Positions 1 through 6,064 of a DNA stretch of 8,625 nt are shown piece after piece. The stretch comes from Gammaproteobacteria bacterium (lineage in GTDB: Bacteria; Pseudomonadota; Gammaproteobacteria; Chromatiales; Chromatiaceae): the NCBI GenBank assembly GCA_024644505.1, contig JAHEHQ010000097.1, positions 1 through 8,625 on the forward strand. The letters are read 5' to 3'. Position numbers and translations under genes: made by a program. The notes under the pieces were generated by a model. It saw nothing but the letters and a program-made list of their open reading frames with translations, had not been told where the DNA came from and did no database searches. The stretch's first letter is position 1, and each line of letters opens with the position of its first letter.

Positions 1-76
1 CCATGCACCGGGTCATTATAGTCATCGGCGCGAGCTCGGCGACAGCCCGGCCGGCGCCAAGCGGGGGCGGGAAATC

Positions 77-556
77 TTGATTCCCGAGAAGTATCCGCGT
101 ACCGCCCGGCTGCTGAAGCTGCTCATCGCCGGCGCGGCGATCCTGCTGGGTGTCGGGCTGGTGGCGCCCATCATCACCCTGCACAAGTTTGTGCTTATCG
201 ACAACACCTTTTCGGTCCTCTCCGGGATCATCGAGCTGCTCGAAGAGGGACAGTACTTCATATTCCTGATCCTCGCCTGTTTCAGTGTTCTCATTCCCAT
301 CCTGAAACTGGTGGTCCTCTATATCCTCGTGAGCAGCGTCCAGGCCAGCGACGCAAGGGTGAAAAAGTATCTCCACTGGATGCACCTGTACGGCAAGTGG
401 TCGATGCTCGACGTATTCGTGGTGGCCGTCCTGGTGGTTGCGGTAAAGCTGGGGGCAATCGCCAGTGTGGAGATGCACTACGGGCTCTACGCCTTCGCCG
501 GCTCCGTGCTGCTCACCATGTACGTCACGGGCCGGGTGGCAAACCTGTCGGAGTAG
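77..556 (+). CDS. PqiA-domain inner-membrane protein (start uncertain)
   Basis: This is a small integral membrane protein of the paraquat-inducible protein A family. About four hydrophobic segments are visible, near residues 12-35, 58-85, 110-128 and 135-152. The diagnostic motif GKWSMLDVFVV lies at about residues 106-116, and FSVLIPILKL precedes it at 69-78. E. coli PqiA works with the MCE protein PqiB in envelope lipid transport, but this protein has a single short PqiA domain, no N-terminal cysteine ribbon and no pqiB beside it, so its partner is unknown. The start is a TTG at 77 behind a G-rich stretch. The reading frame stays open to the left edge, with no ATG or GTG in it inside the window, so the true start could lie upstream and the gene could be cut by the window. 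It is the only plus-strand gene and converges on the MFS gene with a 21-base gap. Confidence 0.82.
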   Translation: MIPEKYPRTARLLKLLIAGAAILLGVGLVAPIITLHKFVLIDNTFSVLSGIIELLEEGQYFIFLILACFSVLIPILKLVVLYILVSSVQASDARVKKYLHWMHLYGKWSMLDVFVVAVLVVAVKLGAIASVEMHYGLYAFAGSVLLTMYVTGRVANLSE

Positions 557-581
557 CGTCTGAATCAGGTTGACCCGCTAC
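553..581. other. Short inverted repeat holding both convergent stop codons
   Basis: GTAGCG (553-558) and CGCTAC (576-581) are perfect 6-base inverted arms with a 17-base spacer. The plus-strand stop TAG of the PqiA-domain gene (554-556) and the minus-strand stop TAG of the MFS gene (578-580) each lie inside an arm. It could form a weak bidirectional terminator stem, but there is no T-run on either side, and short arms like these can occur by chance. Confidence 0.3.
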
Positions 582-1867
582 ACCTGCTGCCGGCAGTGGG
601 TCTCATGGGTAAACAGGATCAACAGCAGCGAGAGCGCGAGCCAGCACAGCATCAACCCAAAGCCGTTGCGATAGGCCTCCAGCCCGTAGAGGCGCACCCC
701 GTCCGCCATACCGCCCTGCCACCCCAGGTCGAGCATCCATCCGACCGCAGGCTGAAGCAGCATCGGCCCCATCATAACGCCCATGTTGACCACCCCCGAG
801 ACCGTCCCCGCCAGGCGCGCGGGCGCCGACTCCCGGGCGAACGCGAAGCCGATGATCATGTTGCCGGAGAAAAAGCCGGCGAGGACCAGAAGCACCACCA
901 GCAGCCAGTAGGGCAGCCCAGGTACAAGCACGACGACGGACCAGGCCACCAGTTGCACCAGACAACCGAGAACATAGAGCGGCTTTCGGTGCCCCAGGTG
1001 ATCCGACAGCCAGCCGAACACGGGCCCGCCCACGGCCCAGGCCACGAGCAGCGCGGAACCGACCGCCGCGGCCTCGGTCTTCTCCATCCCGTAGTGGGTG
1101 GTCAGAAAGGGTACGCCCCAGAGCCCCGCAAAGGTGAGCACGCTGCCGACCACGCCGCCGGGGATCAGATACAGGAGCCAGGTGTTGCGGTATTGCAGCA
1201 CCCTGCGTATGCCCGAGAGCACACTTCCGGCCGGCTGATGGGGGTCGTCTTCGTGGACCGCGGCGTGACTGGCATAGCCTTTCTCGGTGGGATCGTCACG
1301 CACCAGCAGCCAGATCCCCACTGCCACGGCACCAGTCACCAGGGCCGAGCCCAGCATGATGGGGCGCCAGCCAAAGGCGTCCACCAGAAGGCGCAGGGGC
1401 ACACCGGCAAAGACCGCCCCGATGATACCGCAGAACAGGGCCATGCCGGAGGCCAGGGCATACTGGCGCGGGGGCAGCCAGTGGCCTGCCAGCTTGAGCA
1501 TGCCGACGAACGCCACGGCCACCGAACCGCCGACCAGCAGGCGCCCCGCCCCGGCCCAGGTGATGTCCTGGGCCATGCCGAACACCAGGGTGCCGAGAGC
1601 GGCGACGGCGGCACCCAATGTCAGGAGTCTGCGGGGCCCCCAGTGGTCCGCCAGCAGTCCGGTGGGCACCTGCATGGCGACATAGCTGTAGAAATAGAAT
1701 GCCGACAGATTTCCCAATGCGGTGGCATTGAGGGCGAAATCCGACATCAACTCATTGGTGATGACCCCCGGCGCCACCCGCTGGTAGAAACCGATCAGAT
1801 AGAGCATCGCCCCCAGACCCCAGACGGTCCAGGCGAGCTTGAGTGGTGGGGGATGGGCACTGTGCAT
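578..1867 (-). CDS. Major facilitator superfamily transporter, substrate unknown
   Basis: This is a 429-residue secondary transporter with about twelve hydrophobic segments, the usual MFS size. The loop 2-3 signature appears as GLLADHWGPRR (about residues 70-80), and the matching second-half loop reads GWLSDHLGHRKP, which supports the two-fold 6+6 layout. The N-terminal half carries YQRVAPGV near residues 28-35, a pattern I associate with anion or organic-acid carriers, but I cannot assign a substrate. The ATG at 1867 has a GGAG Shine-Dalgarno about 10 bases upstream. The gene lies downstream of moaE on the same strand but is separated from it by the palindromic repeat cluster, so a shared transcript is possible but not shown. 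Its 3' end converges on the PqiA-domain gene. Confidence 0.9.
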   Translation of the reverse strand: MHSAHPPPLKLAWTVWGLGAMLYLIGFYQRVAPGVITNELMSDFALNATALGNLSAFYFYSYVAMQVPTGLLADHWGPRRLLTLGAAVAALGTLVFGMAQDITWAGAGRLLVGGSVAVAFVGMLKLAGHWLPPRQYALASGMALFCGIIGAVFAGVPLRLLVDAFGWRPIMLGSALVTGAVAVGIWLLVRDDPTEKGYASHAAVHEDDPHQPAGSVLSGIRRVLQYRNTWLLYLIPGGVVGSVLTFAGLWGVPFLTTHYGMEKTEAAAVGSALLVAWAVGGPVFGWLSDHLGHRKPLYVLGCLVQLVAWSVVVLVPGLPYWLLVVLLVLAGFFSGNMIIGFAFARESAPARLAGTVSGVVNMGVMMGPMLLQPAVGWMLDLGWQGGMADGVRLYGLEAYRNGFGLMLCWLALSLLLILFTHETHCRQQV

Positions 1868-1890
1868 GCGGGTTGCACTCCACGATTTCA

Positions 1891-1972
1891 GTCGAATTGG
1901 TCGAATGAATTCGACCCGACGGCGGTATGTAGTCGAATTGGTCGAATAAATTCGACCCTACGGCGGTATATA
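1891..1972. repeat. Two tandem copies of a 41-base palindromic repeat
   Basis: Copy 1 spans 1891-1931 and copy 2 spans 1932-1972. They are directly adjacent and differ at three of 41 positions. Each contains an 8-2-8 palindrome: GGTCGAAT, two bases, ATTCGACC, at 1899-1916 in copy 1 and 1940-1957 in copy 2. Each palindrome is preceded by a further half site, GTCGAATT, and followed by a conserved ACGGCGGTAT tail. The array is non-coding and sits between moaE and the MFS gene. It looks like a short dispersed intergenic hairpin repeat, but the copy number elsewhere in the genome cannot be seen from here. Confidence 0.85.
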
Positions 1973-1997
1973 GGGCCGAATTCATTCGGCCAATACT
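1973..1997 (-). repeat. Third, inverted copy of the palindromic repeat
   Basis: Read on the minus strand, this stretch matches the core of copies 1 and 2 at about 20 of 22 positions. Its palindrome is GGCCGAAT, two bases, ATTCGGCC (1974-1991). Compared with the other copies, one T has become C in the left arm and the paired A has become G in the right arm, so the stem is preserved by compensatory change. The spacer dinucleotide is GA only when read on the minus strand, as in copy 1, which supports an inverted orientation. It begins about six bases after the moaE stop and could act as a 3' end structure for the moaE mRNA. No U-tract follows it, so it is not a standard intrinsic terminator. Confidence 0.75.
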
Positions 1998-2470
1998 CAA
2001 CCGGGACTGTCATCCCCATCCGACCAACGCCTCTCCGCCTCGATATCGCTGTGCCGGGCATCGACCCAGCGCTCACCTTCAGGGGTTCGTTCCTTTTTCC
2101 AGAAAGGCGCCCGGGTCTTGAGGTAGTCGATCAGAAACTCGCAGGCACGAAAGGCCTCTCCACGATGGGCGCTTGCCACCGCCACCACCACGATGGGGTC
2201 GAGGGGCTGCAGCTCGCCGACACGGTGGACCACCCTTACACCCAGGAGGTCCCAGCGCTGCTGCGCCTCCCGGACGATACGCTCCAGCGCCTTCTCGGTC
2301 ATCCCCGGATAATGTTCCAGGGTCATGGTCGCCACGTAATCTCCGTCGTTCATGTCCCGCATCAGGCCGACGAAGGTCACCAACGCTCCGATGGCCGGGT
2401 TCTCCGCCCGCAGCTCATCCTGAATGACGCTGATATCGATGGGTTCTTTCTGGACCTGGATCAGGTTCAT
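1997..2470 (-). CDS. moaE: Molybdopterin synthase catalytic subunit MoaE
   Basis: MoaE is the large subunit of molybdopterin synthase. With thiocarboxylated MoaD it converts cyclic pyranopterin monophosphate to molybdopterin in the cytoplasm. The 157-residue protein covers the whole family: GALVTFVGLMRD (28-39, with Arg38), EHYPGM (52-57), the HRVGEL segment (82-87), SAHRGEAF (100-107, with His102 and Arg103) and KTRAPFWKKE (118-127). Lys118 and Lys125 match the catalytic lysines Lys119 and Lys126 of E. coli. The frame stays open far upstream inside murA, but the family N-terminus fixes the ATG at 2470, with only a weak AGG about 10 bases before it. The gene lies 44 bases after murA. No moaA, moaB, moaC, moaD or moe gene is in the window, which is unusual for a cofactor subunit. 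Confidence 0.96.
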   Translation of the reverse strand: MNLIQVQKEPIDISVIQDELRAENPAIGALVTFVGLMRDMNDGDYVATMTLEHYPGMTEKALERIVREAQQRWDLLGVRVVHRVGELQPLDPIVVVAVASAHRGEAFRACEFLIDYLKTRAPFWKKERTPEGERWVDARHSDIEAERRWSDGDDSPG

Positions 2471-2514
2471 ACCGGTTGCGCCTGTATGGATGGGGAGAGG
2501 ACCCGGGGTTCGGA

Positions 2515-3774
2515 TCAGCTCGGCATGCGTTGAATCCGGGCACCGAGGCTGGCAAGCTTTTCTTCGATGTTCTCGTATCCCCTGTCGATATGGTAGATGC
2601 GATCCACCACGGTGTCCCCATCGGCCACCAGCCCCGCCAGCACCAGGCTCGCAGAGGCCCTCAGATCGGTGGCCATCACGGGGGCGCCGTTGAGGCGCGG
2701 GACGCCACGGCATATCGCCGTGTTGCCCTCCAGGCGAATGTCCGCGCCCATACGCTGCATCTCCTGGACATGCATGAAGCGGTTTTCGAACACCGTTTCG
2801 GTGATCATACCCACCCCCTCGGCCACGGCATTGAGCGCCATGAACTGGGCCTGCATATCCGTCGGAAAGGCCGGATAGGGTGCCGTATGAATATCCACGG
2901 ACCTGGGCCTGCCGCCCTTCATGTCCAGGCTGATCCAGTCTTCTCCCGTTTCGATCTGCGCTCCCGACTCCCGCAGCTTGTGCAGCACCGCATCCACCAG
3001 TGGCGGCCGGGTGTCCCTGATAAGAATCCTGCCGCCGGTAAGCGCGGCCGCCACCAGGTAGGTCCCGGTTTCTATACGATCGGGCATCACCTCGTAATTC
3101 GTCCCCGACAGGCTCTCCACCCCTTCGATTCTGATGAGATCGGTGCCGGCTCCCCGGATTCTGGCGCCCATGCTGTTGAGGCAGTCCGCCAGGTCCACCA
3201 CCTCGGGTTCCCTCGCTGCGTTTTCGATCAGGGTCTCCCCGTCGGCCAGGGCCGCCGCCATCATCAGGTTTTCGGTCCCGGTCACCGTTACCACGTCCAG
3301 CACCAGCCGCGCGGCCTTCAGACGTTTTGAGCTGGCATGGATATACCCGCCGCGGACCTCGACTTCGGCCCCCATGGCCCGCAGGCCATCGATATGCAGG
3401 TTTACAGGACGGGAGCCGATGGCGCACCCCCCCGGCAGGGAAACCTCCGCACGACCAAAGCGGGCCAGCAGCGGTCCAAGCACCAGAATCGAGGCCCGCA
3501 TGGTCTTGACCAGCTCATAGGGGGCGTAAAAATCCCGGATGGTGTCGGTATTCACCTCGATGTGCATCTTTTCGTCCACCGAAAGATGCACCCCCATGCG
3601 GCCCAGCAGTTCCATGGTCGTGGTGATGTCATGGAGATGGGGGACGTTGCTGATGGTCATGGGGCCGTCGGCAAGCAGGGTGGCCGCAAGAATCGGCAGG
3701 GCCGCATTCTTTGCGCCGGCGATGCGCACCTCACCCGACAGTGGGCCGCCACCGCTGATTATCAGTTTATCCAT
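2515..3774 (-). CDS. murA: UDP-N-acetylglucosamine 1-carboxyvinyltransferase MurA
   Basis: MurA transfers enolpyruvate from phosphoenolpyruvate to UDP-GlcNAc, the first committed step of peptidoglycan synthesis, in the cytoplasm. The 419-residue length equals that of E. coli MurA, and the protein is full length. Visible active-site residues are Lys22 and Asn23 in GAKNAALP, Cys117 in LPGGCAIGSRPV (the equivalent of Cys115, the residue alkylated by fosfomycin), Arg122 in the same loop, and the Asp in AFPTDMQAQ near residue 305. Because the cysteine is present, the enzyme should be fosfomycin-sensitive unless other factors intervene. The ATG at 3774 gives the canonical MDKLIISGG start, though no clear Shine-Dalgarno precedes it. 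It follows mlaB by 75 bases on the same strand, the usual mla-murA linkage of gammaproteobacteria. Confidence 0.97.
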   Translation of the reverse strand: MDKLIISGGGPLSGEVRIAGAKNAALPILAATLLADGPMTISNVPHLHDITTTMELLGRMGVHLSVDEKMHIEVNTDTIRDFYAPYELVKTMRASILVLGPLLARFGRAEVSLPGGCAIGSRPVNLHIDGLRAMGAEVEVRGGYIHASSKRLKAARLVLDVVTVTGTENLMMAAALADGETLIENAAREPEVVDLADCLNSMGARIRGAGTDLIRIEGVESLSGTNYEVMPDRIETGTYLVAAALTGGRILIRDTRPPLVDAVLHKLRESGAQIETGEDWISLDMKGGRPRSVDIHTAPYPAFPTDMQAQFMALNAVAEGVGMITETVFENRFMHVQEMQRMGADIRLEGNTAICRGVPRLNGAPVMATDLRASASLVLAGLVADGDTVVDRIYHIDRGYENIEEKLASLGARIQRMPS

Positions 3775-3802
3775 GGGATCAGCGTGTCACAAAGAATTTC
3801 CA

Positions 3803-3832
3803 GGGCCTGTTCCGGCTGCCCGGAAGAGGCCC
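3803..3832. promoter_or_regulatory. Strong hairpin in the mlaB-murA gap
   Basis: In the 75-base gap, GGGCCT-G-TTCCGG (3803-3815) and CCGGAA-G-AGGCCC (3820-3832) form a stem of twelve pairs with one central mismatch and a four-base loop. In the minus-strand mRNA the hairpin ends about 28 bases before the murA start. On that side it is not followed by a U-run, so it is not an ordinary intrinsic terminator. Read on the plus strand there is a run of six T about 12 bases beyond it, which is too far for a standard terminator. It could separate mla from murA expression, protect the transcript from decay or act as a partial attenuator. The function is inferred; the structure is seen directly. Confidence 0.6.
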
Positions 3833-3849
3833 CCGGATGGTGTATTTTT

Positions 3850-4155
3850 TCAATCCGCTGCCACCGACAACAGGCCGGTCGCATTGCTCAGCCCCGCAAT
3901 CCGCAGCAGCCCCGGTGGCAGCCCCCTGAAGCTCACTTCAAACGACTTCGATCTGCCGTAATCCAGCCATTCCAGAAGCAGCGCCAGCCCGGCGCTGTCG
4001 CAATGCTCCACGTCGCTGAGATCGATAATATGCCGGTCGCTGCGATCCAGCAGGCCGATCCCCCGGTTCAGAAGCACGGCAACCGTGCCGAATACCAGGT
4101 CTCCGGAGACACGCAGGCTCCCATCAGGCTGCAGACTGATATCGGGCTCAACCAA
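3850..4155 (-). CDS. mlaB: Phospholipid ABC transporter STAS-domain subunit MlaB
   Basis: MlaB is the small cytoplasmic subunit that binds the ATPase MlaF and is needed for assembly and activity of the MlaFEDB complex. The 101-residue protein is one STAS domain: a beta-strand region with SLRVSGDL (13-20), then HIIDLSDVEHCDSAGLALLLEWL (42-64), followed by a C-terminal helix and strand. In the DSAG turn, Ser54 takes the place of the functionally important Thr52 of E. coli MlaB (DTAG), a conservative change. The start is a TTG at 4155, directly after the mlaC stop codon and in the same frame; a G-rich stretch within the end of mlaC may serve as ribosome binding site. No ATG or GTG gives a better family N-terminus. 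It is the last mla gene of the operon. Confidence 0.9.
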   Translation of the reverse strand: MVEPDISLQPDGSLRVSGDLVFGTVAVLLNRGIGLLDRSDRHIIDLSDVEHCDSAGLALLLEWLDYGRSKSFEVSFRGLPPGLLRIAGLSNATGLLSVAAD

Positions 4156-4764
4156 CTACCCGCCCCGCTGATTCAATTTCTCGAGTTTCGCGATCAGGCC
4201 GTCTATCTTGTAGCGCCGGATCTGGGAGGCAAAGCTGGAGCGGTAGTTGGAGACCAGGCTGATGCTGTCGATGGAGACGTCATAGACCTTCCAGCCGTTG
4301 TCGGACATCATGAGCCGGTAATCGACGGGTATTGCCGGCGCACCCACGTCCCGCACCTGGGTATTGACGACCACGTCCCTGACGTCCTTCCCTGCCCGTA
4401 CCGGCAGATAGACGATCTCCTGCCCGGAGTAGTTGAGCAGCGCCGTCGCATAGGTGCGGATGAGCAGTTCCTGAAACTCCCTGACAAAGGCCTGTTGCTG
4501 CTCCGGCGTCGCCCTCTTCCAGTTTTTACCCAGTACCAGTCGGGACATGCGAACAAAGTCGAACCGGGGCAGAATCACCTGGTCCACCAGCTCATAGATC
4601 TTCGCCGGCTCGGCCGTGAGTTCAGACTTGCGGCTCGAGACTTCCGAGAGCACCTGATCGGCGGTGGACTTCACGAACATCAAGGGGTCTTCCACCAGAT
4701 CCGCAGAAGCGGGGGTTCCGAAGGCCAGCAGCGACAGCAGGACAAGCATCCACCGGTTACTCAT
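4156..4764 (-). CDS. mlaC: Periplasmic phospholipid-binding shuttle MlaC
   Basis: MlaC carries phospholipids across the periplasm between the inner-membrane MlaFEDB complex and the outer-membrane MlaA complex. The 202-residue precursor has a clear type I signal peptide: a short basic start (MSNRW), a hydrophobic core (6-16) and a likely cleavage after Ala21 in PASA-D. The mature part follows the MlaC/Ttg2D family: LVDQVILPRFDFVRMSRLVLG near residues 60-80, TPEQQQAFVREFQELLIRTYA near 85-106, and the C-terminal SNYRSSFASQIRRYKIDGLIAKL segment. The ATG at 4764 overlaps the mlaD stop as ATGA, which indicates translational coupling. The TAG stop at 4156-4158 is followed at once by the TTG of mlaB. 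No mlaA is in the window. Confidence 0.95.
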   Translation of the reverse strand: MSNRWMLVLLSLLAFGTPASADLVEDPLMFVKSTADQVLSEVSSRKSELTAEPAKIYELVDQVILPRFDFVRMSRLVLGKNWKRATPEQQQAFVREFQELLIRTYATALLNYSGQEIVYLPVRAGKDVRDVVVNTQVRDVGAPAIPVDYRLMMSDNGWKVYDVSIDSISLVSNYRSSFASQIRRYKIDGLIAKLEKLNQRGG

Positions 4765-5234
4765 TTGGACTCTCCCTCCTGGGCCTTGCTGAACAGGAAC
4801 TGCCCGATGATCTCCTCGAGCACCAGGGCCGGCTGGGTGAGGCTGATCTGGTCACCCTCTTTCAGATACAGGTCGCTTCCCCCCGGGTCCAGGCCCACAT
4901 ACTGTTCTCCCAACAGACCGGCGGTAAATATCTTGGCGAAGGAGTCGTCGGGTATCTTGTCGAACCGGCTTTCGATGCGCAGGCTGACCACCGCCTCGTA
5001 GGTCTCGGAGTCGTACTCTATGCCATGGACCCGGCCGACCCGGACGCCCGCCATGGTCACCGGCGAGCGCACCTTGAGGCTCCCGATGTTGTCGAAGCGG
5101 GCAGCCACCAGATAACCCTCTCCGGTTGAGGCAGAGCTCAGGTTGCTCACCTGCATTGCGAGAAAAAACAGCGCGACGAAACCCGCTGCCATGAAACTGC
5201 CAACCAGTATCTCCAAGGACCTGCTGCGGCTCAT
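4761..5234 (-). CDS. mlaD: MCE-domain phospholipid transport protein MlaD
   Basis: MlaD is the membrane-anchored MCE protein whose hexamer forms the periplasmic channel above MlaE. One N-terminal membrane helix (about residues 9-27) is followed by the MCE domain: RFDNIGSLKVRSPVTMAGVRVGRV, then GLLGEQYVGLDPGG, the region of the pore loop. The C-terminal helix ALVLEEIIGQFLF corresponds to the hydrophobic tunnel-lining helix of E. coli MlaD. I chose the ATG at 5234 because a GGAG Shine-Dalgarno sits 8 bases upstream, and this places the start four bases beyond the mlaE stop. A longer form from a TTG at 5249 would overlap mlaE and has no better signal. At 157 residues it is shorter than the E. 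coli protein (about 183) because it ends soon after the tunnel helix, without the long polar tail. Confidence 0.95.
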   Translation of the reverse strand: MSRSRSLEILVGSFMAAGFVALFFLAMQVSNLSSASTGEGYLVAARFDNIGSLKVRSPVTMAGVRVGRVHGIEYDSETYEAVVSLRIESRFDKIPDDSFAKIFTAGLLGEQYVGLDPGGSDLYLKEGDQISLTQPALVLEEIIGQFLFSKAQEGESK

Positions 5235-5238
5235 TCGA

Positions 5239-6018
5239 TCAGTCTCCAAACATGAGTGCGGTCAGGATAAAATCCAGCCCCAAAACGGCGAGGGAAGAGT
5301 GTACCACGGTACGGGTCGTGGCACGGCTCACCCCTTCCGAAGTCGGCGTGGCATAATAGCCCTGGAACAGGGCAATCCAGGTGCAGACCAGCCCGAATAC
5401 CAGACTCTTGATCACGCCGTTGTAGACATCCTCGTGCAGGTCGATCTTGGCCTGCATCTGGGACCAGAAGGCGCCGTCGTCCACGCCCAGCAGCCCCACG
5501 CCCACGAAATAGCCCCCCATGACGCCCAGGGCACTGAAGATGGCGGCCAGCAGGGGCATGGAGATCAGGCCGGCGAGAAACCTGGGGGCCAGAATGCGTT
5601 TGACGGGATTGACCGCCATCATCTCCAGCCCGGACAGCTGTTCGGTGGCCCCCATCAGGCCGATCTCCGCGGTCAACGCGGAACCGGCGCGTCCGGCAAA
5701 CAGCAGCGCCGCCACCACCGGCCCCAGTTCGCGCACCAGGGAGGCCGCCACCATGACCCCCAGGGTCTGTTCGGCGCCAAACTGGGAGAGAATGTAATAG
5801 CCCTGCAGACCGAGCACCATGCCGACGAATGTGCCGGACACGGCGATAATGAGCATGGACAGGACGCCGACGGCATAGATCTGGTCCACCAGCAGCCGGG
5901 GCCGGCGGAACAGGGCCGGGATTCCGCCGAGGATGCTGAGCAACAGCAGGTGCCCGCGGCCTATATGCCCCAGTATGCCGATACCGATGCGCCCGAGCCT
6001 GGCAAGCGCATCTAACAC
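5239..6018 (-). CDS. mlaE: Phospholipid ABC transporter permease MlaE
   Basis: MlaE is the dimeric inner-membrane permease that moves phospholipids between the membrane and the MlaD channel. The protein has the family's hydrophobic segments and the strongly conserved core SLVRELGPVVAALLFAGRAG, then SALTAEIGLMGATEQLSGLEMMAVNP, which contains the coupling region facing MlaF. The end, RATTRTVVHSSLAVLGLDFILTALMFG, is nearly the same as in E. coli. I place the start at the GTG at 6018 because the resulting LDALARLG opening matches the E. coli N-terminus and gives 259 residues, close to the usual 260. A GTG at 6051 would add eleven residues (LCGGKKRRTA after the start) and cannot be excluded. The gene follows mlaF and is four bases before mlaD. 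Confidence 0.95.
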   Translation of the reverse strand: MLDALARLGRIGIGILGHIGRGHLLLLSILGGIPALFRRPRLLVDQIYAVGVLSMLIIAVSGTFVGMVLGLQGYYILSQFGAEQTLGVMVAASLVRELGPVVAALLFAGRAGSALTAEIGLMGATEQLSGLEMMAVNPVKRILAPRFLAGLISMPLLAAIFSALGVMGGYFVGVGLLGVDDGAFWSQMQAKIDLHEDVYNGVIKSLVFGLVCTWIALFQGYYATPTSEGVSRATTRTVVHSSLAVLGLDFILTALMFGD

Positions 6019-6064
6019 GGCTGTTCGCCTTTTCTTTCCGCCACAGAGCACGAGAAAGTCTTCA

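Noticed and set aside
3..80. Small 25-codon plus-strand ORF overlapping the TTG start of the PqiA-domain gene
   Set aside because: It has an ATG at base 3 but no visible ribosome binding site because of the window edge, and its translation has no recognisable feature. It could equally be chance or the tail of an upstream gene.
1891..1997. CRISPR array
   Set aside because: The repeats are directly abutting, palindromic and partly inverted, with no unique spacers between them.
1960..1998. Possible promoter TTGGCC and TATATA on the minus strand for the MFS gene
   Set aside because: Each hexamer matches only four of six positions, the spacing is about 15 bases, and both lie within the palindromic repeat, so the match is too weak to annotate.
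596..2533. Long plus-strand open frame of 645 codons
   Set aside because: It runs antisense to the MFS gene, the repeat cluster and moaE. Its translation is rich in His, Gln, Arg, Pro and Gly without recognisable domains, typical of a shadow frame in GC-rich DNA. The minus-strand genes there have clear families.
1997..3427. A 476-residue minus-strand ORF ending in MoaE
   Set aside because: The first 319 codons overlap murA out of frame and read as Arg/Gly-rich noise. Only the part from 2470 onward matches MoaE, so it is not a fusion protein.
3803..3850. Intrinsic terminator between mlaB and murA
   Set aside because: In the direction of the genes the stem is followed by a mixed sequence, not a U-run. 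The T-run occurs only on the opposite strand, about 12 bases from the stem.
3337..5001. Long plus-strand open frame of 554 codons
   Set aside because: It lies antisense to murA, mlaB, mlaC and mlaD, all firmly identified. The predicted protein has low-complexity shadow-frame composition and no motif.
5143..6015. Plus-strand ORF of 290 codons opposite mlaE
   Set aside because: It is antisense to the strongly conserved permease and has a Gln/His/Gly-rich composition without domains.
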